Assembly (NCBI GenBank): GCA_004298045.1
Contig: SCRM01000016.1
Span: forward strand, 1-64,000
Direction of reading: 5' to 3'
Source: Rhodanobacter sp.
Lineage (GTDB): Bacteria; Pseudomonadota; Gammaproteobacteria; Xanthomonadales; Rhodanobacteraceae
DNA: 64,000 bases
In this document: positions 36,208 to 44,962 of the stretch, piece by piece
Position numbering within the stretch: the first letter of the stretch is position 1
Layout of the letters: every line of letters starts with the position of its first letter
Position numbers and translations under genes: made by a program
Notes under the pieces: model-generated
Seen by the model: the letters and a program-made list of their open reading frames with translations, nothing else
Database searches by the model: none
Told to the model about the DNA's origin: nothing

Positions 36208-38340
36208 GTGAAACTTTCCACCCAGACAACCGATTCGGGCACCACCACGCTGCCCTTGGCGCGCAGCCCGAACCTGCACGAGACCGACCCCGAGCGCCTG
36301 CGCAAGACACTCCGCGACTACTTCACCAGCACCTTCGACCGCTATGAATCGCTGTTCGACACGCTGGCCACCGACGCCGCGTACTACGAGCCGTCGATCA
36401 CGCTGCGCCATCCGCTGATCTTCTACTTCGGCCACACCGCAACGTTCTTCGTCAACAAGCTCCTGCTCACCCACATGATCGAGGAGCGCATCGACCCGCA
36501 TCTGGAGTCGGTGTTCGCGGTGGGCGTGGACGAGATGAGCTGGGACGACCTGGACGACACGCACTACGACTGGCCGAGCGTGGCCGACGTGCGCGCCTAC
36601 CGCAACAAGGTGCGCGCGCTGGTCACCCACCTGATCGATACCGCACCGCTCACGCTGCCGCTGGGCTGGGACAACCCGTGGTGGCCGATCATCATGGGCA
36701 TCGAGCACGAGCGCATCCACATCGAAACCTCCTCGGTGCTGATCCGCCAGCACCAGCTCAAGTACGTCAAGTCCGACCCGGCCTGGAAACCCTGTCGCGA
36801 CACCGGTCCGGCGCCGGCCAATGCGCTGGTCAAGGTCGAAGCGGGCCACGTCGCGCTCGGTCGCGACATCACCAGCGCGCTGTACGGCTGGGACAACGAG
36901 TATGGCCACCACGAGGCCGAGGTGCCGGCATTCGAGGCCGGGCGCTACCTGGTCAGCAACCAGGAGTTCCTCGCCTTCGTCGAGGCCGGCGGCTACACGC
37001 TGGCCGAGTACTGGGACGAGGAAGGCAACGGCTGGCGACAGTTCGCCAAGGCCACCCACCCAACGTTTTGGCGGCGCGCCGCCGACGGCTGGCGCCTGCG
37101 GCTGATGACCGAGGAAGTGGCGATGCCGTGGAACTGGCCGGTGGAAGTGAACTACCACGAGGCCAAGGCGTTCTGCCGCTGGAAATCCGCGCGCGACGGC
37201 CAGCCGGTGCGGCTGCCGACCGAGGACGAGTGGTATCGCCTGTACGACGAAAGCCGGCGCGGCAACGACGCGCCCGACGCCAACATCAACCTCGCGCACT
37301 GGGCCTCGTCGTGCCCGGTCGATCATTTCCGCCAGGGTGATTTCTACGATGTCACCGGCAACGCCTGGCAATGGACGGAAACCCCGATCTATCCATTCGA
37401 GGGCTTCCAGGTGCACCCGGTGTACGACGACTTCACCACGCCGTGCTTCGACGGTCGCCACAACCTGATGAAGGGCGGCTCGTGGATCGCCACCGGCAAC
37501 GAGGCCGAGCCGGTATCGCGCTACGCGTTCCGCCGGCACTTCTTCCAGCACGCGGGCTTCCGCTACGTGGTGTCGAAGAATATGAAGCCGGCGCCGGCCT
37601 CGCACTACGAAACCGACAAGCTGCTCTCCGAGTACGCCGAGTTCCACTATGGCGACACCTACTTCGGGGTGCCGAACTTCTCCAAGGCGCTGGTGGAGCT
37701 GGCGCTGACCAAGCTGGGCGACACGCCGCGGCATACCGCGCTCGACCTGGGTTGCGCGTCGGGCCGCGCCACGTTCGAGCTGGCGCGGCATTTCGACCAC
37801 GTCACCGGCGTCGATTTCTCCGCGCGCTTCATTGGTCAGGGCGTGGCGCTGGCGCGTGGCGACAGCCTGCGGTATCTGCTGCACGACGAAGGCGAGCTGG
37901 TCGAGTACAAATCGCACAACCTCGACGAGCTCGGGCTGGCCCGCACGGCGGCCAAGGTCGAGTTCTGGCAGGGCGACGCGTGCAACCTGAAGCCCACGTT
38001 TGCCGAGTACGACTTCGTGCTGGCCGCCAACCTGATCGACCGCCTGTACAACCCCACGCAGTTCCTCGAAACCATCCACGAGCGGATGAACATTGGCGGC
38101 CTCTTGATGATCACCTCGCCCTACACCTGGCTGGCCGAACACACGCCACGCGCGGATTGGCTCGGCGGGTTCAAGAAGGATGGCGAGAGCTTCACCACGC
38201 TCGATGGCCTGGACGCGGTGCTGGGCAAGCACTTCGAGCGCCTGGGCGAGCCGCAGTCGGTGCCGTTCGTGATCCGCGAGACGCGGCGCAAGTTCCAGCA
38301 CACGCTGTCGGAAGTGACGTTCTGGCGGCGGCGCTCGTAA
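36208..38340 (+). CDS. ovoA: 5-histidylcysteine sulfoxide synthase OvoA with methyltransferase domain
   Basis: OvoA is the iron-dependent enzyme that joins cysteine and histidine in the first step of ovothiol A synthesis. The 710-residue protein has an N-terminal DinB-like domain with the HX3HXE iron site (His167, His171, Glu173 in EHERIHIE; His76 is a candidate third ligand), a formylglycine-generating-enzyme/sulfatase-modifying domain (YDVTGNAWQWTE, MKGGSWIATGN) and a C-terminal SAM methyltransferase domain (ALDLGCASGRATFELA) for N-methylation of the imidazole. The start is GTG at 36208 behind GCGAGGT. A strong terminator follows. Confidence 0.94.
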   Translation: MKLSTQTTDSGTTTLPLARSPNLHETDPERLRKTLRDYFTSTFDRYESLFDTLATDAAYYEPSITLRHPLIFYFGHTATFFVNKLLLTHMIEERIDPHLESVFAVGVDEMSWDDLDDTHYDWPSVADVRAYRNKVRALVTHLIDTAPLTLPLGWDNPWWPIIMGIEHERIHIETSSVLIRQHQLKYVKSDPAWKPCRDTGPAPANALVKVEAGHVALGRDITSALYGWDNEYGHHEAEVPAFEAGRYLVSNQEFLAFVEAGGYTLAEYWDEEGNGWRQFAKATHPTFWRRAADGWRLRLMTEEVAMPWNWPVEVNYHEAKAFCRWKSARDGQPVRLPTEDEWYRLYDESRRGNDAPDANINLAHWASSCPVDHFRQGDFYDVTGNAWQWTETPIYPFEGFQVHPVYDDFTTPCFDGRHNLMKGGSWIATGNEAEPVSRYAFRRHFFQHAGFRYVVSKNMKPAPASHYETDKLLSEYAEFHYGDTYFGVPNFSKALVELALTKLGDTPRHTALDLGCASGRATFELARHFDHVTGVDFSARFIGQGVALARGDSLRYLLHDEGELVEYKSHNLDELGLARTAAKVEFWQGDACNLKPTFAEYDFVLAANLIDRLYNPTQFLETIHERMNIGGLLMITSPYTWLAEHTPRADWLGGFKKDGESFTTLDGLDAVLGKHFERLGEPQSVPFVIRETRRKFQHTLSEVTFWRRRS

Positions 38341-38365
38341 GCTGTCGTTGAAAGGCTGCATCCGT

Positions 38366-38396
38366 ACCGGGGCAACGTTCGCGTTGCCCCGGTTTT
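38366..38396 (+). terminator. Terminator between ovoA and the PLP lyase gene
   Basis: A 12-bp perfect stem, ACCGGGGCAACG with CGTTGCCCCGGT, has a 4-base loop and is followed by TTT. It starts 26 bases after the ovoA stop and 16 bases before the next ATG, so the downstream gene depends on read-through or its own promoter. Confidence 0.8.
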
Positions 38397-38411
38397 GCAT
38401 TGGGAGACACG

Positions 38412-39578
38412 ATGAGCTTCGATTTCGACCAGCCGGTGGATCGCGCCGGTACCCACGCGCTGAAATATGACTTGCGCGCGCAAAAATTCGGCCGCGCCGA
38501 CGTAGCGCCGCTATGGATCGCCGACATGGATTTCGCCGCGCCGGAGTGCGTCACCCAAGCGCTCATCCCCCGCGCGCAACACCCCATCTACGGCTACACC
38601 ACCTGGCCCGCCGGCATGCTGGACGCGCTGGTCGGCTGGTGCGCACGCCGCCATCACTGGCAGGTCGAAACCGACTGGCTGCTGCCCGCCAACGGCGTGC
38701 TGGCCGCACTCTCCGCCGCCCTGCAGGCCTGCACGCAAGCAGGTGACGGCGTGATCGTGCAGCCGCCGGTCTACGGCGGTTTTGTCGAGGCGGCGCTCGC
38801 GTGCAGACGCCAGCCGGTCGACAACCAACTGCACGAGGAAGCCGGGCACTACACGATGGATTTCGCGCAGCTCGAACAATGCGCACGCGCCGGCGCCCGC
38901 ACTCTGATGCTGTGCAATCCTCACAACCCGGTCGGCCGCGCGTGGTCGCGCGACGAGCTGACCGAACTGCTGCGCATCGCCCGCCAATACGGCATCACGG
39001 TCATCAGCGACGAGGTGCACGGCGACCTCGCCCTGCCCGGCCACGTGCACCAGCCGCTGGCCGCGCTGGCGACCGCGCAAGATCGCGTCATTACCCTGCT
39101 GTCGCCGAGCAAGACCTTCAACCTGCAAGGCCTCGGCCTTGCCGTGCTGGCCACCGCCAACCCCGAACTGCGCGCGGCCGTCGCCCACCAGCTCGAAGCC
39201 CTGCACCTCGTAGGCGCCAACCCCTTCGCCGTCGCCGCCGCCGAAGCCGCATGGCGCGGAGGCGACGCGTGGGTGGATGCACTTCAAACGTATCTGGGCG
39301 CCACACGCGATCTCCTGATCGCACGGCTGCCCGCCAGCAACGCCATCCACGCAGTGCCACCCCAAGCCAGCTACCTCGCCTGGTTGGATTGCCGCGCCTT
39401 GCGCAAGACCGACGCCGAACTGCGCGACTTCTTCATCACGCATTGCGGCCTCGGCCTCAACCCAGGTGCCGACTACGGCCAGGGCGGCAGCGGGTTCATG
39501 CGCTTCAACTTCGGCGCGCCGCGCAAGATGGTCGAGACGGCGCTGGATCGCATCGCGGCGGCACTGAAGTCGGCGTGA
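38412..39578 (+). CDS. ovoB: MalY/PatB-type PLP-dependent C-S lyase, probable ovothiol lyase OvoB
   Basis: A 388-residue fold-type I PLP enzyme of the MalY/PatB cystathionine beta-lyase class. Seen: DVAPLWIADMDFAAP (typical start), YGYTTWP, NPHNPVGRAWSRDEL, ISDEVHGDL with the PLP-ring Asp, and the PLP Lys in LLSPSKTFNLQGLG. The gene sits directly after ovoA. In ovothiol producers, the second step is C-S cleavage of the sulfoxide by a PLP lyase (OvoB), so this context supports that role; sequence alone says only C-S lyase. The ATG at 38412 has GGGAG upstream, within the base of the terminator spacer. Confidence 0.8.
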   Translation: MSFDFDQPVDRAGTHALKYDLRAQKFGRADVAPLWIADMDFAAPECVTQALIPRAQHPIYGYTTWPAGMLDALVGWCARRHHWQVETDWLLPANGVLAALSAALQACTQAGDGVIVQPPVYGGFVEAALACRRQPVDNQLHEEAGHYTMDFAQLEQCARAGARTLMLCNPHNPVGRAWSRDELTELLRIARQYGITVISDEVHGDLALPGHVHQPLAALATAQDRVITLLSPSKTFNLQGLGLAVLATANPELRAAVAHQLEALHLVGANPFAVAAAEAAWRGGDAWVDALQTYLGATRDLLIARLPASNAIHAVPPQASYLAWLDCRALRKTDAELRDFFITHCGLGLNPGADYGQGGSGFMRFNFGAPRKMVETALDRIAAALKSA

Positions 39579-39683
39579 TGCGTTGGGGGGATTCGGGATG
39601 ACTCCCCAATCCCCCCGAATCACCCCAATGACTTCCGCCTGCACACGAGGCGTCAGGCGGACGCCTTCAGTCGCACGTGCCGA
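39579..39683. other. Convergent spacer with two inverted repeats
   Basis: The spacer holds GGGGGGATTCGGG with a partial complement CCCCCCGAATC (39589-39625) and a second hairpin CCGCCTG/CAGGCGG (39636-39660). Either could end transcription of ovoB or the M1 peptidase gene. Blocks such as gggattcggg/ccccaatcccc recur at 56712-56790. Confidence 0.5.
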
Positions 39684-42329
39684 TCAATGTTTCGCCAGCC
39701 ACGCATCCACCGCCGGCAAGCGGTCCTTGCGGATCATCATGCGGTACTCGATGTTGGCGATGGCGGTTTCGGCCGGGCGGCGGGCGGAAGCCGGCAGGCT
39801 GGCCGCGTAGGCCTTGACCTTGTCGATCATGGACGGATCGAACGAGGCGCTGGCCAGCCGCGGATAAAACTGGCTGCTGGCGCTGGAATCCACCAGTTTG
39901 GCGACCTGCTCGCGATGGGCCATGGCGAAGTTCCACGCCAGATCCGGGAAATGCCAGGCCACGGCGCTGATCATGCCGGCGCTGTTGGTGGCGCCCGGTT
40001 CGTCGGTCAGGGCCAGTGCCAGCGCACGCTCGGCCAACGCCTGGTCGTCGGCAATCCCCAGCAGGCGATACAGCCGATCCTTGATCATCGGCGTCTTCTC
40101 GGCCTTGGCCTGGGCGTGCAGCTCGTCCCAGGCCTTGGTGTCGGCATGCTCGGCGACAATCATGTAGACGCTCTGGCGCAGTGCGGCCGGCAGCGCCTTG
40201 GGATTGGTCTTGGCGGCGGCGAAGCGCTGGCGTACGTCGGCCAGCATCCGCGCGTCGCCCAGTTGCGCGAGTGCGCCGATGAGTTGGGTGCGCAGGAGCG
40301 TGGCTGAAGTACTTTCGTTCGGCTTGGGCACCCAGCCGATGCGGTCGAACTCGGGGCGCAACTGTTTGACAGCGTAAGCGCGGAAGCGCGTCTGCCGCGG
40401 CTTGTCGCCGCGGTAGTACGCATCCAGCCCGACCAGGCTGCCGGCCACGCGCGACCACAGCTCCGGGCTGGCGTCGGCAGGCACCGCGTGGGCGAGATCG
40501 AGGAAATCGGACACCGGCTCCAGTCCGGCCATACCTTCGGCCCAGCTGTCGCCGAGCAGGCCGAGCTGGTCGATCGGCGCCAGGCGGGTGAAATCCTTCG
40601 CCAGCGACGCCCGCAGAGTCGGCGCGTACAACGTGCGGTAGTAGCCGCTCTGCCCGGCGTTGACCAGCACCGGGCCACAGCCGGCAAGCGTCACGCTGGC
40701 GCTGCCGTCGATCAGCGTGCTCGTTGCCGGCTGGCCGACCACCTGCGCGATCACCGGCACATGCCAGCGCAGCGGCGTCTTGTGCGGCTGGTCGCGGCTG
40801 AATTCGCCCTGCGTGAGGCTCACGGTGCTCCGGTTGTCGCGGCAGGTGGCGGCCGTGACATTGATCAGCGGCACGCCGGGTTGCAGGGTGAAATCGTGGG
40901 CAACCTGGGTGATCGGCTTGCCGCCGGCGACCTTGTCCATCGCGTGCCAGAGGTCGTCCGACACCGTGTTGCCGTAGGCATGCGCGGCCAGGTAATCGTG
41001 CACGCCCTGCCGCCACGCCGCGTCGCCCACGTAGGCCTCCAGCATGCGGATCACCGCCTCGCCCTTGGCGTAGGTGATGGTGTCAAACGCCTGGCTGGCC
41101 TCCTCCACCGTGGCGATCTTCTGCACGATCGGGTGCGTGGTGGCGATGGCATCGCGCCCCATCGCCCCCTCGCGCACGCGGACGGTCTCGAGCACGGTGT
41201 TCCACTCCGGGTGCACCTTTTCGGTTTCGCGCTCGGCCATCCACGAGGCGAAGCCCTCGTTGAGCCACAGATCGTCCCACCAGCGCATGGTCACCAGATC
41301 GCCGAACCACTGGTGCGCCATCTCGTGCGCCGCGGTGTTGAACACGTTCATGCGGTCGCCCTGGGTGGAGTACGCCGGGTCGAGCAGCATCGCGTACTCG
41401 AAGGTGAAGATGGCACCCCAGTTTTCCATCGCCGAAAAGAACTGGCTGCTGCCCGGCGCGGCGATGTTGTCCAGCTTGGGCAGCGGGTACCTGATGCCGA
41501 AGTAATCGTTGTAGTCGTGCAGGATGGTCTTCGCCGAGTCGAGCACGAACCCGGCCTGCGCGGCCTTGCCCTTTTGCGCCACCACGCCGATCTGGGTGCC
41601 ATCGGATTCGGTCGTGGTGCGCTCGAAATCGCCCAGGCCGAAGAACAGCAGATAGGTGGACATTTTCGGCGTGGTTTCGAACTTGACGCGTGCCAGGCCG
41701 TGGCCGAGATCTGCGGTGCTGGCGATGGGCATGTTGCTCACCGCCATCTCGCCCTTTGGCGCGGTCACGGTCAGGTCGAACGTGGCCTTGTACGCGGGCT
41801 CATCCCACGAAGGAATGAAACGCCGCGCGTCGGAGTTCTCGAACTGAGTGAACAGCGCGCGCCGCTGGCCGTTGGCGGTCGGGTAATTGATCGCGAACAG
41901 GCCGTTGGCCTGGGTGCCGATCTTGCCGGTGTAGTCCAGCGTCAACCGGTACTTGCCCGCGGTCACCGGCTTGGCGAACGTGAAGCGTGCGGTCTGGTTG
42001 GCTGCGTCCACCGTGGCCTTCGCCGGAAGCGCCTTGCCGCCGGCGGCCGGCGCGAGGGTGGCCGACGAGAAAGTCATGCCGAGCGCATTCAGGGTGATGC
42101 GGGAAGTCGGCGTCGCCACGGTCACGTCGATCACGACATGGCCGTCGAAAGTCAGCTTATCCACATGCGGCACGATGCTCACTGCGTAGTGCGTGGGCAT
42201 CACGCCACGCGGCAACTGGGTCGGTGTTTCGGCCGCAGCCGTGGCAGGCGCCGCAGCTGGCGCCGCCAGGACGGTGCCGGCGGGCAAAGCGAGCGCCAGG
42301 GTGATAGCGGCAACAAGCATCTTGCGCAT
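39684..42329 (-). CDS. Exported M1-family aminopeptidase
   Basis: A zinc aminopeptidase of 881 residues. A Sec signal peptide (VAAITLALALPAGTVLAAPA) sets it apart from cytoplasmic PepN. The M1 domain has the exopeptidase motif SAMENWGAI, the zinc site HEMAHQWFGDLV with the third ligand Glu in WLNEGFASWM, and the catalytic Tyr region. A long helical ERAP1-like C-terminal domain follows. The ATG at 42329 is the only start giving a signal peptide. Related enzymes are common in Xanthomonadales, probably degrading peptides in the periplasm. Confidence 0.93.
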   Translation of the reverse strand: MRKMLVAAITLALALPAGTVLAAPAAAPATAAAETPTQLPRGVMPTHYAVSIVPHVDKLTFDGHVVIDVTVATPTSRITLNALGMTFSSATLAPAAGGKALPAKATVDAANQTARFTFAKPVTAGKYRLTLDYTGKIGTQANGLFAINYPTANGQRRALFTQFENSDARRFIPSWDEPAYKATFDLTVTAPKGEMAVSNMPIASTADLGHGLARVKFETTPKMSTYLLFFGLGDFERTTTESDGTQIGVVAQKGKAAQAGFVLDSAKTILHDYNDYFGIRYPLPKLDNIAAPGSSQFFSAMENWGAIFTFEYAMLLDPAYSTQGDRMNVFNTAAHEMAHQWFGDLVTMRWWDDLWLNEGFASWMAERETEKVHPEWNTVLETVRVREGAMGRDAIATTHPIVQKIATVEEASQAFDTITYAKGEAVIRMLEAYVGDAAWRQGVHDYLAAHAYGNTVSDDLWHAMDKVAGGKPITQVAHDFTLQPGVPLINVTAATCRDNRSTVSLTQGEFSRDQPHKTPLRWHVPVIAQVVGQPATSTLIDGSASVTLAGCGPVLVNAGQSGYYRTLYAPTLRASLAKDFTRLAPIDQLGLLGDSWAEGMAGLEPVSDFLDLAHAVPADASPELWSRVAGSLVGLDAYYRGDKPRQTRFRAYAVKQLRPEFDRIGWVPKPNESTSATLLRTQLIGALAQLGDARMLADVRQRFAAAKTNPKALPAALRQSVYMIVAEHADTKAWDELHAQAKAEKTPMIKDRLYRLLGIADDQALAERALALALTDEPGATNSAGMISAVAWHFPDLAWNFAMAHREQVAKLVDSSASSQFYPRLASASFDPSMIDKVKAYAASLPASARRPAETAIANIEYRMMIRKDRLPAVDAWLAKH

Positions 42330-42468
42330 GGAAGTTCTCTCGACAGGGGATGGCCGCAGCGCCCGACCGGGCACTGGCAACGGCGGCGAAACCGGACATA
42401 GCGGCATGCTTGCGCCGGCCGCGCCGCCGCGACACCGCCGGAAGTCACGCTTCGGCGAGGAAACCTGG

Positions 42469-42611
42469 CTTGTGAGTTTTTCAAACGCCGAATAGGCACG
42501 TCCAGGCGAATCGACAGATTCGCCTGTTCTGGCAGAAACTCGCCATATGCTTGATTTGCCGCCTGAATCGTGGTGCGCTTGCGACGTGCAGTGAAGCAAA
42601 AAACTCACAAG
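42469..42611. repeat. 143-bp element with 13-bp perfect terminal inverted repeats
   Basis: CTTGTGAGTTTTT at 42469-42481 is the exact inverse of AAAAACTCACAAG at 42599-42611. Between them a perfect 10-bp hairpin, CAGGCGAATC/GATTCGCCTG (42503-42526), is visible. No target-site duplication is apparent. It lies between the permease stop and the M1 peptidase start; the inner hairpin could terminate the permease transcript. Confidence 0.6.
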
Positions 42612-42620
42612 TCACGGTGT

Positions 42621-43982
42621 TCAAGCCTCGGCGCCCATGCGCCCCATGCGCCGTTCGACGCCGAAGCCGTAATACGCCGCCACCAGCAGCGCAATCCATG
42701 CGATACCCACGTAGATCGCCACGCGTGTGTCCGGGCTGTAGCCGAGCATCACCCACACGAACAGCAGGAACGCGAGGCATACCGCGCTGGACAGCGGCCA
42801 CACGCGCAGGCGGAAAGCCAACGGCTGTGCCTGCAGCCGGCGAAAGCGCCAGTGCGCCACCAGCACCATGCCCCAGGTCCACACCGTGTTGAACGCAAGG
42901 ATCGACATCATCATGCCGAAGATGCGCTGCGGCACGAGGTAGTTCATCAACACGCCAAGCAACAGGAACGCCATCGTCACCAGCACCCCGCGCAACGGCA
43001 CGCCGGAGCCATTCGTGCGCCGCAACGCCGCCGGCGCCTGGCCCTTGATCGCCAGGCTGTGCAGCATGCGGCTGCCACTGAAAGTGGTGGAGTTGAAGCT
43101 CGACAGCGCGGCGGTGATCACCACGAAATTGATCAGCCCCGCCGCCTGCGGAATACCGAGCTTGGCGAAGGTGGTGACGAACGGGCTGCTGTGCGCATCC
43201 AGCTCGTTCCACGGATAGATCGCCATGATCACGAACAGCGAGCCGATGTAGAAAATGAGGATGCGCCAGATCACCGAGTTGACCGCGCGCGGAATCGTGC
43301 GCTTCGGCTCAGCCGCCTCGGCCGCCGCCATGCCAATGGTTTCGATGCCGCCAAAGGAAAACACCAGCACCGGCAGCGCCAGCACCATGCCGGTCACCCC
43401 GTGTGGAAACCAGCCGCCATGCGACCACAGGTTCGCGAGCCCCAGCGGCTTGCCGCCATTGCCCCAGCCCAGCCAGATCAGCGCAAAGCCGCCCAGGATC
43501 ATTCCCACCACGGTCAGCACCTTGATCAGCGAGAACCAGAACTCCAGCTCGCCGTACACCTTCACCGCCAGCAGGTTCAGCGCGCCGATCATGCTCACGC
43601 TGGCAAACGCCCAGATCCACTGCGGCACCTCCGGGTACCAGGCTTTCATGTACACGCCCACCGCCGTGCTCTCGGCAATGCCGACGCCCATCATCAAGAT
43701 CCAGTAGTTCCACCCGGTGAGGTATCCGGCCAGCGGGCCGAGGTATTTGTGCGCATACGCGCCAAACGAGCCTGCCACCGGTTCCTCGGCAGCCATTTCG
43801 CCGAGCGCGCGCATGATGATGAAAATCATCGTGCCGCCGAATACATAGCCGAACAGCAGCGACGGCCCGGCCAGTTGGATCGCGGTGCCCGAGCCGAGGA
43901 ACAAGCCAGCGCCGATGCACATGCCCAGCGCCATGAAAGTGATGTGGCGCGGCGTCAGCTGACGCTGCAGATCTTGATTCAT
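42621..43982 (-). CDS. Amino-acid permease (AAT/APC family)
   Basis: A 453-residue transporter with 12 predicted helices. The start region HITFMALGMCIGAGLFLGSG is the APC substrate/sodium-site helix 1, followed by the family signature GYVFGGTMIFIIMRALGEMAAEEPVAGSF and FSFGGIETIGMAAAEA in helix 6. This resembles the E. coli ProY/CycA/AroP branch of neutral or aromatic amino-acid permeases; the substrate cannot be told from the sequence. The rhomboid gene lies 21 bases upstream in the same direction. Confidence 0.92.
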   Translation of the reverse strand: MNQDLQRQLTPRHITFMALGMCIGAGLFLGSGTAIQLAGPSLLFGYVFGGTMIFIIMRALGEMAAEEPVAGSFGAYAHKYLGPLAGYLTGWNYWILMMGVGIAESTAVGVYMKAWYPEVPQWIWAFASVSMIGALNLLAVKVYGELEFWFSLIKVLTVVGMILGGFALIWLGWGNGGKPLGLANLWSHGGWFPHGVTGMVLALPVLVFSFGGIETIGMAAAEAAEPKRTIPRAVNSVIWRILIFYIGSLFVIMAIYPWNELDAHSSPFVTTFAKLGIPQAAGLINFVVITAALSSFNSTTFSGSRMLHSLAIKGQAPAALRRTNGSGVPLRGVLVTMAFLLLGVLMNYLVPQRIFGMMMSILAFNTVWTWGMVLVAHWRFRRLQAQPLAFRLRVWPLSSAVCLAFLLFVWVMLGYSPDTRVAIYVGIAWIALLVAAYYGFGVERRMGRMGAEA

Positions 43983-44003
43983 GCCATTCCCCGAGAAAAA
44001 ACG

Positions 44004-44648
44004 TCAGCGCATCAGCCGCTGCGAAGGCTTCCACGGCAGCTTGCCGCGCCAGTACTGGATCAGCGCGTAGCCGCCGACCATGCCGCCCAGATGGGCGAAG
44101 TGCGCCACCCCAGCCTGGGTGCCAGTGACCCCCAGCACCAGCTCCACCGCGGCATAGCCGATCACGAAGAGCCACGCCGGCACCGGGATCGGGAAAAAGA
44201 TCAGGAACATCTTTTCGCGCGGATAAAGCATGCCGAACGCCAGCAGCAGCCCAAACAACGCACCCGAAGCACCAATCGTCGGGTAGAACCCGTGGGTGAA
44301 GTACTTGACCACGATGAGCTGCGCCACCGCCGCCGCCGCCGCGCACACAAAGTAGTAGATGGTGTAGTTGCGCGCGCCGAAGGTGAGTTCGATCACCCCG
44401 CCGAACATCCACAGACCGAACATGTTGAACGCGATGTGCTCGAAGCCGCCGTGCATGAACGCGTAGGTGACGAGCTGCCACGGCTCGAAACCGGCCACAT
44501 CCACATAGGGCGAAGCCCCAAGCGGCCACAGCGCGAAATACCGCGTCAGTGCCGCCGTGGTGGCGTCATGCAGCGCCAGCTGCAACGCAAACACCAGCAC
44601 GTTGGCAATCAAGAGATAGCGGGTAACCGGGGGGATGCGCGTCGGCAT
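44004..44648 (-). CDS. Rhomboid-family intramembrane serine protease
   Basis: A 214-residue six-helix protein. The catalytic dyad is visible: Ser in GASGALFGLL and His in AHFAHLGGMVGGY. Conserved His/Asn in HGGFEHIAFNMFGLWMFG line the oxyanion site. Rhomboids cut transmembrane segments; a substrate is not known here. The ATG at 44648 starts a short basic N-terminus (MPTRIPPVTRYLL). Confidence 0.92.
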   Translation of the reverse strand: MPTRIPPVTRYLLIANVLVFALQLALHDATTAALTRYFALWPLGASPYVDVAGFEPWQLVTYAFMHGGFEHIAFNMFGLWMFGGVIELTFGARNYTIYYFVCAAAAAVAQLIVVKYFTHGFYPTIGASGALFGLLLAFGMLYPREKMFLIFFPIPVPAWLFVIGYAAVELVLGVTGTQAGVAHFAHLGGMVGGYALIQYWRGKLPWKPSQRLMR

Positions 44649-44795
44649 GAAAGAGGTTCGCAACGCCCGCGCAACGTGGGCAAAGTACAAGGGTAGCCAG
44701 TGCGGTGCGGGCATGCCATGTGCAAACGGTCACGGCCGCAACGCGCGCCAAAGAAAAACCGCCCGCAGGCGGCTTTCCCTTCACCATGAACTGCT

Positions 44796-44959
44796 GGGAG
44801 CGTGGGCGGTAGAAACGTTCGAGGCGAAAAGTTCTCTGCGCGAGGATCGTTTTCCGACGCTGCGCCGGCCCATAGTGGTTCCATGGGTCAAGCAGCGGCG
44901 GGAAACGGAGCCGCGCAGAGGGCTTTGCAGCCCGGACGGCTTCTACCGCCCACGCTCCC
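44796..44959. repeat. 164-bp long imperfect hairpin element with 19-bp perfect ends
   Basis: GGGAGCGTGGGCGGTAGAA at 44796-44814 is the exact inverse of TTCTACCGCCCACGCTCCC at 44941-44959. Further inside, CTCTGCGCG pairs with CGCGCAGAG, CGTTTTCC...GCTGC pairs imperfectly with GCAGC...GGGAAACG, and CCCAT/ATGGG closes the centre. The whole stretch can fold on itself. It abuts the NlpC/P60 stop (44963). No reading frame in it resembles a protein. A smaller hairpin CCGCC/GGCGG lies just left at 44759-44772. Confidence 0.65.
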
Positions 44960-44962
44960 TGT

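Noticed and set aside
36181-38400. Long minus-strand open frame opposite ovoA
   Set aside because: Low-complexity shadow translation with no motif; the plus strand has a full OvoA with all domains.
40488-42401. Plus-strand open frame opposite the M1 aminopeptidase
   Set aside because: The minus frame has the zinc site and a signal peptide; the plus frame has antisense composition.
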